A stretch of 64,000 nucleotides of DNA. Origin: Isochrysis galbana (taxonomy: Eukaryota > Haptophyta > Isochrysidales > Isochrysidaceae). Positions 1 to 8,915 of this stretch are shown here, piece after piece. Below the pieces are notes generated by a model. The model ran no database searches. It had not been told where the DNA came from and worked only from the letters and a program-made list of their open reading frames with translations. The stretch covers positions 672,939 through 736,938 of the forward strand of contig CM030941.1 of NCBI GenBank assembly GCA_018136815.1, in the 5' to 3' direction. Within the stretch, counting starts at the first letter, position 1. Each line of letters begins with the position of its first letter. The position numbers and the translations under genes were made by a program.

Positions 1-13
1 GACGGTGGAAGAC

Positions 14-1021
14 ATGGAGAGTGAGGGAGACGGCGGCTGGTGCAGCTTCGCTCAGCGCATGGGCGTCCAGGCGCCCAAACTGAGCGTGCGCGCGACGCTG
101 GCGGAGGAGCGTGGTAAGGGCGGCGTATTTGCCGCCGAGGACATCGCGGAGCTTGAGGTCATCGCTCGAATCCCGCGCAGCCTCGTCCTCAGCCCAAGTG
201 CTGAGGCTGTTGCAGCCGCAGCCAATGCGAACGTGCCATCATGGGCAGCGGAACTGACGGCCGAGGCGCTGATCCGCTCCTCCGTACGCTCTTTCAGTCC
301 TGGTGTATGTGAAGACGGCATCACATGGCAGCACGGTGGTGGATGGGCCACCGATGGAGCTGATCTTGGTAATGAGGATGTTCGTTGGGGCCAGCGAGAT
401 GTCACGGGCACACTGCTGTCGACTGGCTCGGATAACGACCATAATATATACGCCAAGTTCCGATTCCCTTGCCACCCGGTGATTCACCGAGCTGGCTTGG
501 GTCTCGCAGCGCTGACAAGGTGCGAAAGCAGCAAGAAGGCGATAGACGCACTCGTTAATCGTGGCAGGTATTACCGTGGGATGGTGGATGCGCTCCTCCC
601 CTTGATTCCAGAGCCTTCGTCAAGGTGGGAGCGCGGGTCCCTCCGCGAGCGGCGCTCGTGGGACGTGGCTGATACGCTCTCTCGTGTGCTCGCGCGCGCG
701 ACCGAGCTGCAGCTTGATGGGGCAGAAAATGCCCCACCTACTTGCGTCATCGTGCCTCTTCACGAACGACTTGAGCATTGTGGGACTCGGGGAGAAAATG
801 CCAAGTTGGTTGGCCGGGACCCGCGCTTGAGTGGAGGCGGCGATCGCGGAACGAACGACGAGGTGCTGCTCGTCGCGACACGTGCGATCAGGAAGGGCGA
901 AGCCATCACGCGCGACTATGAAGCTGCGCCGCGACTCCCTGAGGACCTGACCAATGGTGCCCTCAGGCTCTTGCTCCAGTTTGGGTTACCACCCTCCGCG
1001 TGGCCCACCCAAAACCTGTGA
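14..1021 (+). CDS. SET-domain protein (lysine methyltransferase-like)
   Basis: A 335-residue SET-domain protein, probably a protein-lysine methyltransferase of the SETD3/Rubisco-LSMT type, which use S-adenosylmethionine to methylate non-histone targets. Visible: the N-terminal SET strand-turn (GGVFAAEDIAELEVIARIPR, about residues 37-56), a central VPLHERLEHC stretch where related enzymes have an Asn-His SAM-binding pair (here Glu-His), and the C-terminal TRAIRKGEAITRDYE (about residues 290-304) ending in the usual catalytic-site tyrosine. The ATG at 14 is the first methionine codon; the frame is open to the window edge, so an upstream exon cannot be excluded. No Rubisco-LSMT substrate-binding domain follows; the gene ends at TGA soon after the SET core, so it is short for the family. 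A glycine/aspartate-rich insert (about residues 95-140) looks like an insertion in the SET-I region. Substrate unknown. Confidence 0.75.
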   Translation: MESEGDGGWCSFAQRMGVQAPKLSVRATLAEERGKGGVFAAEDIAELEVIARIPRSLVLSPSAEAVAAAANANVPSWAAELTAEALIRSSVRSFSPGVCEDGITWQHGGGWATDGADLGNEDVRWGQRDVTGTLLSTGSDNDHNIYAKFRFPCHPVIHRAGLGLAALTRCESSKKAIDALVNRGRYYRGMVDALLPLIPEPSSRWERGSLRERRSWDVADTLSRVLARATELQLDGAENAPPTCVIVPLHERLEHCGTRGENAKLVGRDPRLSGGGDRGTNDEVLLVATRAIRKGEAITRDYEAAPRLPEDLTNGALRLLLQFGLPPSAWPTQNL

Positions 1022-1500
1022 GCTCATCCTGGCCCGTGGTAATCAATTGCGATCGATTTCTTTGGCGCCCAAGGTTTCCGTCGTCGTATGCTCTCGCCCA
1101 CAACTGATCATGCACAACAATCATAAGGACCTAAGCACCTATTACTTGCCAGCAGCGGCTATAGCAGTCACCGGGCAAGGGTGCAAACGGTAGACGTGCT
1201 TCGTTGCCGGCTGTCCCGTGTGTGACGCTGTGTATTGATGGCGGTTGAGGTGTTCGATGACTGTGGTAATCATGCAGGCAGGGATGTGGGTGTGGGTCCA
1301 ACTCGCCCCTCTAGTTCACCCAATTGCTACCCAATTGGACAATTGGACGGCCATCGTCGGGGCGACAATAGACCTCCAATTGGTGTTGCCGGATATGTAA
1401 CATCGTCGCCCCACGCTCTACGCCCGTAGAACTAGCAACCCTCAAATCGGTTGCTGAACATTTACTTTATAAGGATAATGAGACATGTATACTCTTAGAG
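1022..1500. other. intergenic, no gene seen
   Basis: No ORF with recognisable protein character on either strand. AT- and GC-mixed sequence with CAATTG-rich short repeats near 1315-1385. Confidence 0.4.
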
Positions 1501-1515
1501 TAGGGGTCATGGCCA

Positions 1516-1800
1516 ACTATCGTTAAAACGATCGGGTCATGGAGCGCGCGCCGCTCCCCTCCCCTCCTGCCGCCACCCCCGCCGCGCCGGACGATCAGGC
1601 CATGCATGACGCCGCGCACCTGAAGCGCCCGCGAGAGGGCGCCCCTCTGAAGCAGGTACGCACGAGACTCGTCCCGTGCCGCCCCCGGAGTCCCAAGAAC
1701 CAGCAAGCCCACCATGCGCCAACATGGCCCACACAACCCTCACCTCCTCCCAGCCACCTGTGGCCAGCCACCCAATGAATCAAGCCGGCTCCAAGCCAGG
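1516..1800 (+). repeat. palindrome-edged dispersed repeat, copy 1
   Basis: Starts with a palindrome whose arms are ATCGTT (1519-1524) and AACGAT (1527-1532), then GGGTCATGGAGCG (1534-1546) and a very C-rich stretch. The same palindrome-plus-GGGTCATGGAGCG layout recurs at 60034-60067 and, reversed, at 56475-56506. The right limit is not defined. Confidence 0.55.
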
Positions 1801-1860
1801 TGTCGTTCCGTCAATTGTGGGACATCAGTCGAATTGAGCTATCAAATGTCCATATACAAA
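1801..1860 (+). repeat. dispersed hairpin repeat TGTCGTTCCGTCAAT, copy 1
   Basis: A block of about 55 bases beginning TGTCGTTCCGTCAAT and ending ATCAAATGTCCATA. GGACAT and ATGTCC within it can pair into a hairpin. Near-identical copies lie at 45831-45900 and 59920-60000. Confidence 0.65.
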
Positions 1861-1982
1861 TCTAGGGATTGATCTATTTTTGGCGACAGAGTGACGAACC
1901 AGCGCCCATTGAGACACCAGCTCCTTTCTCTGCGGTTTACAATTACATAAACATACATTATAAGAGATGTCTCATTGGAAGG

Positions 1983-2128
1983 GTGTGATGAGTTGCAATC
2001 ACCCATGTGCACGCCGTGGATGCGCACGGCGCGATGTGCATCGGTTCCCCCGCGGGGGCGCCGTGCGTGTGATGAGTTGCAATCACCCATGTGCACGCCG
2101 TGGATGCGCACGGCGATGTGCCTCGGTT
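1983..2128 (+). repeat. 84-bp tandem duplication
   Basis: A unit that begins GTGTGATGAGTTGCAATCAC is present twice with a period of 84 bases (starts 1983 and 2067). The two units are nearly identical; the second lacks two bases (CG) and stops at the LINE fragment. Between them lies the 12-bp palindrome CCCCCGCGGGGG. A related single copy with palindrome GTCCCCGCGGGGAC is at about 45985-46150. Confidence 0.75.
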
Positions 2129-2518
2129 CCCATAATACTCTTGTATAAAAAGGGAGACACGCGGGACCCTAGGAACTATAGACCTATCACGCTGCTCCAA
2201 AGTGACTACAAAATACTAGCTAAGATACTCACGAATAGATTGAAAAAGGTGATCGGAAACATCATTTCGAAAGACCAATTAGGCTTCGTCCCACACCGCC
2301 TAATCGGCGAAGCTACGCATCTACTGCAACTGACGCACGCTTACCTCGAAGAAACGGGGGAACCTGGGCTCCTCCTAGCGCTAGATTGGGAAAAGGCCTT
2401 CGACAGAGTGAATTGGGAATTCTATCACCTCGTCCTTGAGAAACTGAAATTCGGAGAGGATTTCCGTAAATACGCGAGGGCTCTAACCAACTCCGAGGCG
2501 AAACCCATACGGTCCCCC
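2129..2518 (+). pseudogene. non-LTR retrotransposon reverse transcriptase fragment
   Basis: About 130 residues of the fingers/palm part of a LINE-type reverse transcriptase. The reading contains the typical NYRPITLLQ motif, then NRLKKVI, DQLGFVPHR and LLALDWEKAFDRVNW. The last corresponds to the first catalytic-aspartate block, where LINE enzymes read D-x3-AFD. The frame stays open but changes character at about 2510, where an unrelated dispersed repeat begins (2521). The YxDD box, endonuclease and C-terminus are absent, so this is a dead 5'- and 3'-truncated copy. It abuts an 84-bp tandem repeat on its left. A different section of a LINE lies at 42109-42738. Confidence 0.85.
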
Positions 2519-2520
2519 TG

Positions 2521-2650
2521 ATCAGGACCCCCCAGCCAGCTCCAGTCGACTGGCAGGGGCTCGAGAACCAGCGAGGGAGAGGCAGGAGGGGCCAGGGCCA
2601 TGCCCCAGCCTCACCTGCCCCCTGAGATGCGCTCCAAGGCCCCTGCCGTA
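2521..2650 (+). repeat. dispersed repeat family R2, partial copy
   Basis: Begins GATCAGGACCCCCCAGCCAG and runs about 125 bases. It is nearly identical to 35999-36130; related sequence is at 7570-7690 and, reversed, at 25660-25800 and 53415-53560. Confidence 0.7.
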
Positions 2651-2659
2651 GGGGTAGGC

Positions 2660-3250
2660 ATCTTTATCCGGATATTGTCTTGGATATCTCTGGGGGGGGG
2701 TCCCAAATGGAGATATATCTCGGATACGTCCTGGATATTTGGGGGGGTGGGGGGGTGGGGGGGGATAATTTTAGCCTTTGGGGGGGGGGGGGGGGGAGTG
2801 CCCTCGTGCCCCACCTTTCCCCTTCCTTTCTCTTTCTCCTCCCTTTGTGAGCAGCCATGGAATCTTACCATTGTTGCGGGTAAAGAGGGTTGCTCTTTCC
2901 CATTTCCCTTTTATTCAAACATTTCTCCCGCCGTTAGGTTTCCCCGCGTGACTCCCTCCCTGTTGTCACGCTCCGACGCCCCCTCCCTGCTCCCTGCATC
3001 GCCGTTTAGGTTCGTCTCTCGTCTTCCCCCCCCGCGGGAGTCTGTCTCTCCTCCTCTCTCCCATCCCCGTTAGTTCCCTCCCCGAGTGTTCGAGTGTTCC
3101 CTTGTTCTCCCGGCATCGCGTGTTCGACAAACACGAACCAGGCGCTCTCGCGCCGGGCCAGTCGCCAGTCACAACAAGAAGGGAACACAACCCGTAGCGA
3201 TCATGCAGACACACTCTCTTCTAACCTTCTCACTCCCACCTCCACCCCTC
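2660..3250. other. G-rich then C-rich leader-like stretch
   Basis: Poly-G tracts at 2690-2815 are followed by a C/T-rich stretch. A segment starting TGTTGCGGGTAAAG (2873) recurs at 7223. Pyrimidine-rich sequence just before the ATG at 3253 resembles an untranslated leader or 3' splice site. Confidence 0.35.
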
Positions 3251-3252
3251 AG

Positions 3253-3717
3253 ATGGCTGACACGGAAGACATCGAACAAGAACTAGAGCCTCTAGTCTTC
3301 AACATCTCGGATAAGCAATCATCATCACCTTCTCCTTCTCGCCAACGGATCGCGGCATCAACGTCAAAGACGAGGCGGCGCTCAGCGCGATTGTGGCTCA
3401 CCTGAACCGCCTCGAAGGCGTAGACCTCGAGCCGGACTTCATATCCAAGAGCGCCGCGGGCCCTTGGGAAATTCTTGTCACGGCAGATTGCAGATTGCGC
3501 CAACCAATCAACCAATTCCGCGACACGTTCAAAAACGTCAGTCACCGGCTTCTTCCAAGCGATCGGCGCCACGACCCCGATCAACATCAAGTACCAAACT
3601 CTCGACGAAAAGGCGAGCGACCTCCCGCAAGCATCATCCAAGGCGCTCGCCTCGGCATTCAAAGATGTCTCCGCGCACCTGGTGACCAGCCTGGTGGTCC
3701 GCAGTCCGCAATTATAA
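3253..3717 (+). pseudogene. degenerate ORF with two frameshifts, function unknown
   Basis: An ATG at 3253 opens a reading (MADTEDIEQELEPLVFNISD) that breaks near 3320. Protein-like sequence then continues in another frame: an acidic, aliphatic stretch around VKDEAALSAIVAHLNRLEG, ending at WEILVTAD (about 3336-3490). It shifts again to a frame reading TGFFQAIGATTPINIKY and on to 3717. The second break coincides with a tandem 7-base duplication GCAGATT-GCAGATT at about 3482-3495; with a single copy the two frames would join. About 150 residues in total, no family recognised. Its place amid repeats and next to a transposon end suggests it came from a mobile element (inference). Confidence 0.45.
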
Positions 3718-3779
3718 GTTTGAAATGAAAAGCCTCATCACGCTTACTTAGCTCCCCGCCTCCCTCGGCGACGGCTCAA

Positions 3780-4200
3780 CGTTCAATGGGTTCGGCGAAT
3801 GGGGGATGGGTGATTTCGACGAGGTTTCGGGGCGCGGCCTGCCCGATTGGCGTAACCATCCGGGTGGGACCTGTGGACTTGGTATCTGGTGGGGTCCCCC
3901 ATCCGGATGGATCGTCGAAAACGGGCACGCAGCGCGCCCGGTCTCGACTTGAAGTTGAGCTTTTCAAGCTTTTGCGATTTTAGCGTCTTCTGTCTTTTTT
4001 TTGATTACGTTTTGCTGTTGTGGGGGCCCAAGGGGGGGGGTCCGGGTCCTAATGGACCCCGGAAATGTGCTAGTTGGGTGTATTTATTGGGAACTTTCTA
4101 CTTTCTACCGTGAAAAATGAAAAATCCTCAAATTTCCTCAATTCTGAGATGGAGATGGTCATTTTTTTACCCCTTATAGAAGAACAATGTTTGACCGCCC
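3780..4200 (-). mobile_element. partial DNA transposon of the TAGGGCGGTCAAAC family, cut by gap
   Basis: Read on the minus strand from 4199, this starts with the inverted-repeat end GGGCGGTCAAACA and is similar to the left part of the element at 60283, including the stretch around 3990-4170 and the TTTCGACGATCC block. From 3930 down to 3840 it matches 41525-41625 instead. The N run starts exactly at the terminus, so the flanking target duplication is lost. Confidence 0.6.
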
Positions 4201-4300
4201 NNNNNNNNNNNNNNNNNNNNNNNNNNNNNNNNNNNNNNNNNNNNNNNNNNNNNNNNNNNNNNNNNNNNNNNNNNNNNNNNNNNNNNNNNNNNNNNNNNNN
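4201..4300. other. assembly gap (100 N)
   Basis: One hundred unknown bases; a placeholder gap of unknown true length. Confidence 1.
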
Positions 4301-4859
4301 TAGTCATAGCAGATAGCAGTTGCTAGCTCTAGCTCACCCGCTGGCCGCTGGGCACAACGGTCAACGGTCTCGGGACTGCACTTTCACTTTCAATCTAGCA
4401 ACAGCGGGCGGAATGCGGAATGGAGAGATGGAGATGGGAGAGGGTGAGACTGAATGGCAAATGGAAGCTTCTCACCTCACCCCGGGGGGGGGGGGGGGGG
4501 GCGATCCTTTGTTTGGCGGCAGTCGTGCACGATGAGAGTGAGAGTGAGAGTCGTGAGCGAGTGAGCGGCCCCTATAACAGTAGCCTAACCCTAACTTAGC
4601 CCTAACGACTAACGACGACTAACGAACCCCTGAGTAAGGCGGCCGGAAGTTCCCGTCCGAGCACGCACTACGAGTACCGAAAAGATCGTATTGGGTGGTT
4701 GGAGGGAGCTCCAAACGCGGAGAAGCAGCCAGCAGCAAAGCCAACAAAGCCGTAGCGCCGAGTGAATCCCCGCCTTCCCCAGGTGACTATAAATGGTTGG
4801 CGTAGTAGTCGTAGTAGAGCTCTGTGAACTTTGTATTTTTTCATCAGTGGTGGTGGTTG

Positions 4860-5165
4860 TCGTCTCCTAGTGGGCGGGGCGCGCGCGGGGGGGGGGGGGG
4901 TGAGGGGAGGGGGGGTGGACTAATGATGTTGTAAATATGAGAGAGGGTCGCGGGGGGGGGGGGGGGGGGGGAAGAGAGAGGGGGGGGAGAGAGGGGGAGG
5001 GGAGGAGAGGGGGGAGGAGAGAGGGGGGGCGCGGGGGGGGGGGGGGGGGGGAGGGGGGGAGGGGGGGAGGGGGGGAGGGGGGTCCGGCGCCACCCGCGCG
5101 CGAGGGGGAGGAGGCTCCGCCCGCCGCGCGCTCGCAAGAGGGGGGGGGGGGGGAGAGGGCCACGG
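4860..5165. repeat. purine-rich poly-G / GA low-complexity tract
   Basis: Almost pure G with interspersed A on the plus strand, just upstream of the syntaxin-like gene. Long poly-G runs are also at 4484-4501. Apparent long proline/arginine ORFs across it are composition artefacts. Confidence 0.85.
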
Positions 5166-5205
5166 CAAGCAGCAAGTGGATCCGCTAGGGTTCTCGCGTG
5201 GAGGT

Positions 5206-6600
5206 ATGGATCCATACACGGCGGTGAGGGATGAGGTCGAGCACAGCGTCACGGTACGTCGAGCCCGCCACCTGCAGCAGAGACCAGCGCCACTGCTCTC
5301 TCAGCCGAGCAATTCACCCTCTCGCAGGTGGTGACGCAGTTGCATGCGAAGTGGAACGAGCTTAAAGGTGCGGCTCGCGCTCGCTGTAAGGGTCTCGACA
5401 AGTGTGGCTGCTTTCGCCGATCCTCCCTCCATCCTGCGCAGGTGCCACAAGGAAGTCGGATGAGTTTGAGTGGACATCGTCCGAACTTCTCTCAGGGCTT
5501 CGCTCGATTGAGTGGGATCTGCAGGTATCTCGAGCGCTTGGGGATACAGCCGTTCTGATACCGGGCAACTCATTCCACCCACCTGCTCTCTTGCCGTCGT
5601 GGTCATGAGGGGCTCGCCGCCCTAATTTGCACCCACCCTCAATGTTTGGTCTTCGTCCTTTAGGATCTGGAAGACACGATTAGCATTGTTGAGAGCTCTC
5701 CCCAGAAATTTCAAATATCTGAGGACGAAGTGAATGCCAGGCGCGACTTCATCGAAGCGACACGCCAACGCATCAACGCAATGCGAGATGAAGTACAAGG
5801 CCAGGCACAAGCAGAGGCACCTACAGGCTACTCAACAAAAAAGTATGTTTTGAGGCATGCTCTCTGGAACCACTTCTAGTCTCCCAGGTCATTTGGACAT
5901 CCTCATGGTGCACTGACATTTAGAGTGGGGCAAGATGCAAGTCTTGCCGCTATGGAGCTCGGTAGGTTGGTATACTTGGTCCCTAACCCTGATCTGTCCC
6001 CACGGCTCAGGGGAGGGGGGCTACCAAGTGTCACAAAGGCGAAGGGCTATGGCAAAGTTGGTGCGTCGGAGGACGCTGTTGAGGTAATTCGCTCACCCGC
6101 AAACAATGTATAGTCTATCAGCCTGCAGAGTTGCACGGAAGATTTTCTCGTATTTTCACTGTACACACAACGATTTCTTGGTCCAGGTGTCGGTGCAGCC
6201 TATGCCCAGCGCTGTCGACGATGAGATTTTAGGTGTTGACTTGCAGTCATCTTCGGCCGAAGGTAGCGGTCGTCACAAGCGCAAGAAACTGTGCATCACT
6301 GCCACCTTCATCCTGCTGATTCTTGCTTTCGCGTTCAAGGGGATGGGTGCACCAACTGCAAGTGCGGCGCCTCTAGAAGGAGCAAATGCCGAGCAACCAG
6401 GGTCCATGCCGGAGCTAGCTGTGGTGACAAATGCAGCAGCCCCGCTTGTGTCGCCAGCAACACTTTCCCCCACGGGAGAGACCGCAGCTGTGACGGCGAG
6501 CGATAACACTCCCAATGAGGACTCCACAGTCGCAGCATCATCGAACTCTACCAGGCTTCTCGCCGAGAGTTCCGGGGTTCGTGTCGGGGGCGGTGTGTAG
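5206..6600 (+). CDS. syntaxin-6 N-domain membrane protein (no SNARE motif)
   Basis: Seven exons fit by splice signals and phase: 5206-5253, 5328-5367, 5442-5524, 5664-5842, 5924-5961, 6016-6083 and 6187-6600, giving 289 residues. Exons 1-4 encode a clear syntaxin-6/10/61 N-terminal three-helix domain: MDPYTAVRDEVEHSV, WNELKG, EFEWTSSELLSGLRSIEWDL, DLEDTISIVESSPQKF and RRDFIEATRQRINAMRDEV. In this family the domain binds tethering factors at the trans-Golgi/endosome. The last exon has a basic stretch (RHKRKK) followed by one transmembrane helix (LCITATFILLILAFAF), then a 90-residue Ser/Thr/Ala-rich tail. The Qc-SNARE heptad motif expected between them is not seen. N-domain proteins without a SNARE motif are known in plants. 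Exon 5-6 borders are the least certain, so a missed exon could hold the SNARE. Confidence 0.75.
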
Positions 6601-7225
6601 CGAGATGACGCAACACAATAAGGGGATCGTGTAACGTGTAGTCGTCCACAGACCCCGTGAGGTGTTGTACTCTTGTGACATTGAGGCATTTGCCGACAAA
6701 TGACAGGTGACGCAACCTCAAGAGGCTGTTGAGATACGTCAAAAGATTAAAATTTAAATCTAAAACTATTTAATATTCTCACCGCACTCGCGGCCACGGA
6801 CCCACTGCCACTACTTTTTTCACGTGCAGCAAACTTTCCATGGCAACAACACGGACGCTCCAGACGAGCCAAAGCTGACATGGGCCGCCAGCCGAAAAAA
6901 CGCATAGACGTCAACGACTTCCGCCCACTATTCGAAACGAACGACGACAACGAACTAGTACCAAGTAGTAAACTCAGTTTTTAACTCGTAGCATTAATAT
7001 GCTATTAGAGCGTTTGAAAATTAAGCATATATAGAACTGGACAAGAAAACAACATAGGGGGAGATGGATTGTCGCGTAAGCGTAAGAGTTGAAAATGATT
7101 CAGACCATTTGAGCCGCAATTCAGAGTGTGACCTTCTAAACGTTCTATCCTTCCTCCACATCCCAATCACCAATCATTTGGAGTCGTTGTCTTTATGTCT
7201 TTACAGAACCTACATTATACTCCCT
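6601..7225. other. intergenic with a short R1 repeat remnant
   Basis: About 6765-6830 matches the start of dispersed repeat family R1 (TTAATATTCTCACCGCACTCGCGGC). No gene seen in the rest. Confidence 0.5.
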
Positions 7226-7339
7226 GTTGCGGGTAAAGGGGGGGCCTTGTACACTTCCCCCTGTACGTTCCGTTTTTAGGTCTTCCCGCGCGACTCCCTC
7301 TCCGTCGCCGCGCCCCAGTTCCCTTCTTCCCGTATCGTC

Positions 7340-7780
7340 CCCCACAACCTACTTTTATAAGTGGGGGTCAATGGGGGCCTCGCGCCCCCCTCTCTCCATC
7401 GCGGACACCCCCCGGGGTGGGCCCGTACATTCAACCCCAGCCCCTGCCCTTTGGCAGGGGCAGGGCACTCATCAATTCAGCCCAGACCCCTAGTGGGCGC
7501 GGGTCGCGAGCCGCACTCCCAGGCCCGCATGGGCCTGCTCTCGTACTGACTCCCCCCCCCATCCCTGGTCGCCAGGCAGACAGGGGCCTCAGGGCTGCAC
7601 CCAAGGCCAGCGAGGCGAGCGAGGGAGAGGCAGGGGGGGCCAGGGGCTGAGCCCCAGCCTCCACTGCCCCCTGAGCTGCCCCTGCTGGTCCTCTGGGCGC
7701 CCCTGAAGGACCTCTGAGAGCAGGCCATGGCGCGCCGCATGGCGACGCGCCGCAGGGACCGGGGCGGAAGAGAATGGAAC
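7340..7780 (+). repeat. dispersed repeat family R2, copy
   Basis: Edged by the imperfect palindrome CCTACTT / AAGTGGG (7348-7354 and 7359-7365) and a CAATGGGGG block. It then runs through CCAGCGAGGCGAGCGAGGGAG (7608) and CACTGCCCCCTGAGCTGCCC (7662), which recur in other R2 copies. Confidence 0.6.
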
Positions 7781-8285
7781 GAGGGAGAGGGGGGGATTTG
7801 CACCCCCCCCGATGGAGTGTGGTGAGAAACGAGACCCATTTGCGTTAGCAAATGGGCGGAGGGGGGCGGCTGGCGACAGGAGGAAGAGGAGGAGGGAGAG
7901 ACTCAAGACGCCTACGGGAACCACTGTGGCAGGTATCAGGTATCTCGAGGCGCAGTCTTTTATTTCTCGAGGAGAGCTCGCGGCGAGAGCTGTAAGGGCC
8001 GTTCTTCTTTTTTGACGAGAGGTTCCTCCCCCCCCCCCCGGTGCTTCTTCCCGGAGAGTCGGCCGGCGTCGACCGGTCCGCCTCAATGGGTTTTCCCCCA
8101 TTTTAACTTGTGGGGAGTTAGAATGGGAGCCGGGGGCATGCGAGGGGGGAGATGTGGAGGGGTGCATAGTCATAGTACATAGTAGTATGTATCTGTGACA
8201 ACAGCACGCGCAAGGTGTACGGGCAGGTGCGCTGAGGGCTGTCGTGTTAGTACCGGGCTAGTGAGAGTAGTGGTACTAATGCTCA

Positions 8286-8586
8286 GATAGATTGTTGTTC
8301 CCGTATCGTCCCGTATCGGTCCGCCCCCCCTCTCCTCTCCTCCTTCCTGGCCACCGCCGCAGACTCTCTCGACGCCGCACGCTCGCGTCTTCTCGCCGCC
8401 TCCGCCGGGCTCTCCCGCCCCTCCTGCCTCCCCCTGCCCCCGGCTCCACTCGAACCCTCGTGCCTCAAAGCCACGCAGGAAGTCGTCGATGTCGTCACGC
8501 CCTCCGGTCCCGCCCGCTTCTCCGTGCCCGCTACCGCCCGCGACGTCCTCGCCTCTCCTCAGCGCGACGCCTGGCTAGCGGCCAGG
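8286..8586 (+). pseudogene. probable Ty1/copia pol fragment
   Basis: An open frame through 8350-8585 reads as protein-like sequence ending SVPATARDVLASPQRDAWLA. That resembles the segment just before and at the start of copia reverse transcriptases (P-x-alpha-xAL-xSP-xxxW-xxA). It has no start codon and is cut at 8585, where a GC-rich dispersed repeat begins (CCATGGGGAGGGCAGC). A dead fragment; the family assignment rests on one motif. Confidence 0.4.
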
Positions 8587-8915
8587 TTTCCACCATGGGG
8601 AGGGCAGCTGAGCTGCCCTCCCACATGAGGTGCTCTTGGGGTGGGAGGGTTTCCCACTGTTGGAGGGGGTCTCAAAGACCCCCTGCATGCTACGCAGAGC
8701 CATGGGGGCAACCTGTTCGGTGCCAGTGCTCGCCACCCCGCGCGCTTGCGCGGGCGTGGTTTGGATGGGCTGGATGGGCTCTGAGAGGGCTTTCTGACGA
8801 GCCGCCTCGGGCGGCATGGGGCGTCCCAGGTGGGGCGCGGTGGCGAGGGTCGCCTGGGGCTCGGGAGCGGTCGCGGCACGCTCCATAGTTCAAACTATAA
8901 CAATAGTTTTGAGCC
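8587..8915 (-). repeat. GC-rich repeat ending in a variable palindrome
   Basis: At its right edge a GCACGCTCCATAG block (the minus-strand version of the CATGGAGCG edge) adjoins a palindrome with arms AAACTAT (8892-8898) and ATAGTTT (8903-8909). Same layout as the repeats at 1516 and 60034, different arm sequence. Confidence 0.5.

Noticed and set aside
4844-5252. Long proline-rich ORFs on the minus strand
   Set aside because: They translate a G/A homopolymer-rich tract and overlap the start of the syntaxin-like gene; no domain or codon signal.
8292-8888. 198-residue plus-strand Arg/Ser-rich ORF
   Set aside because: The neighbouring frame (8350-8585) has the copia-like reading; this one is a compositional shadow running into a GC-rich repeat.
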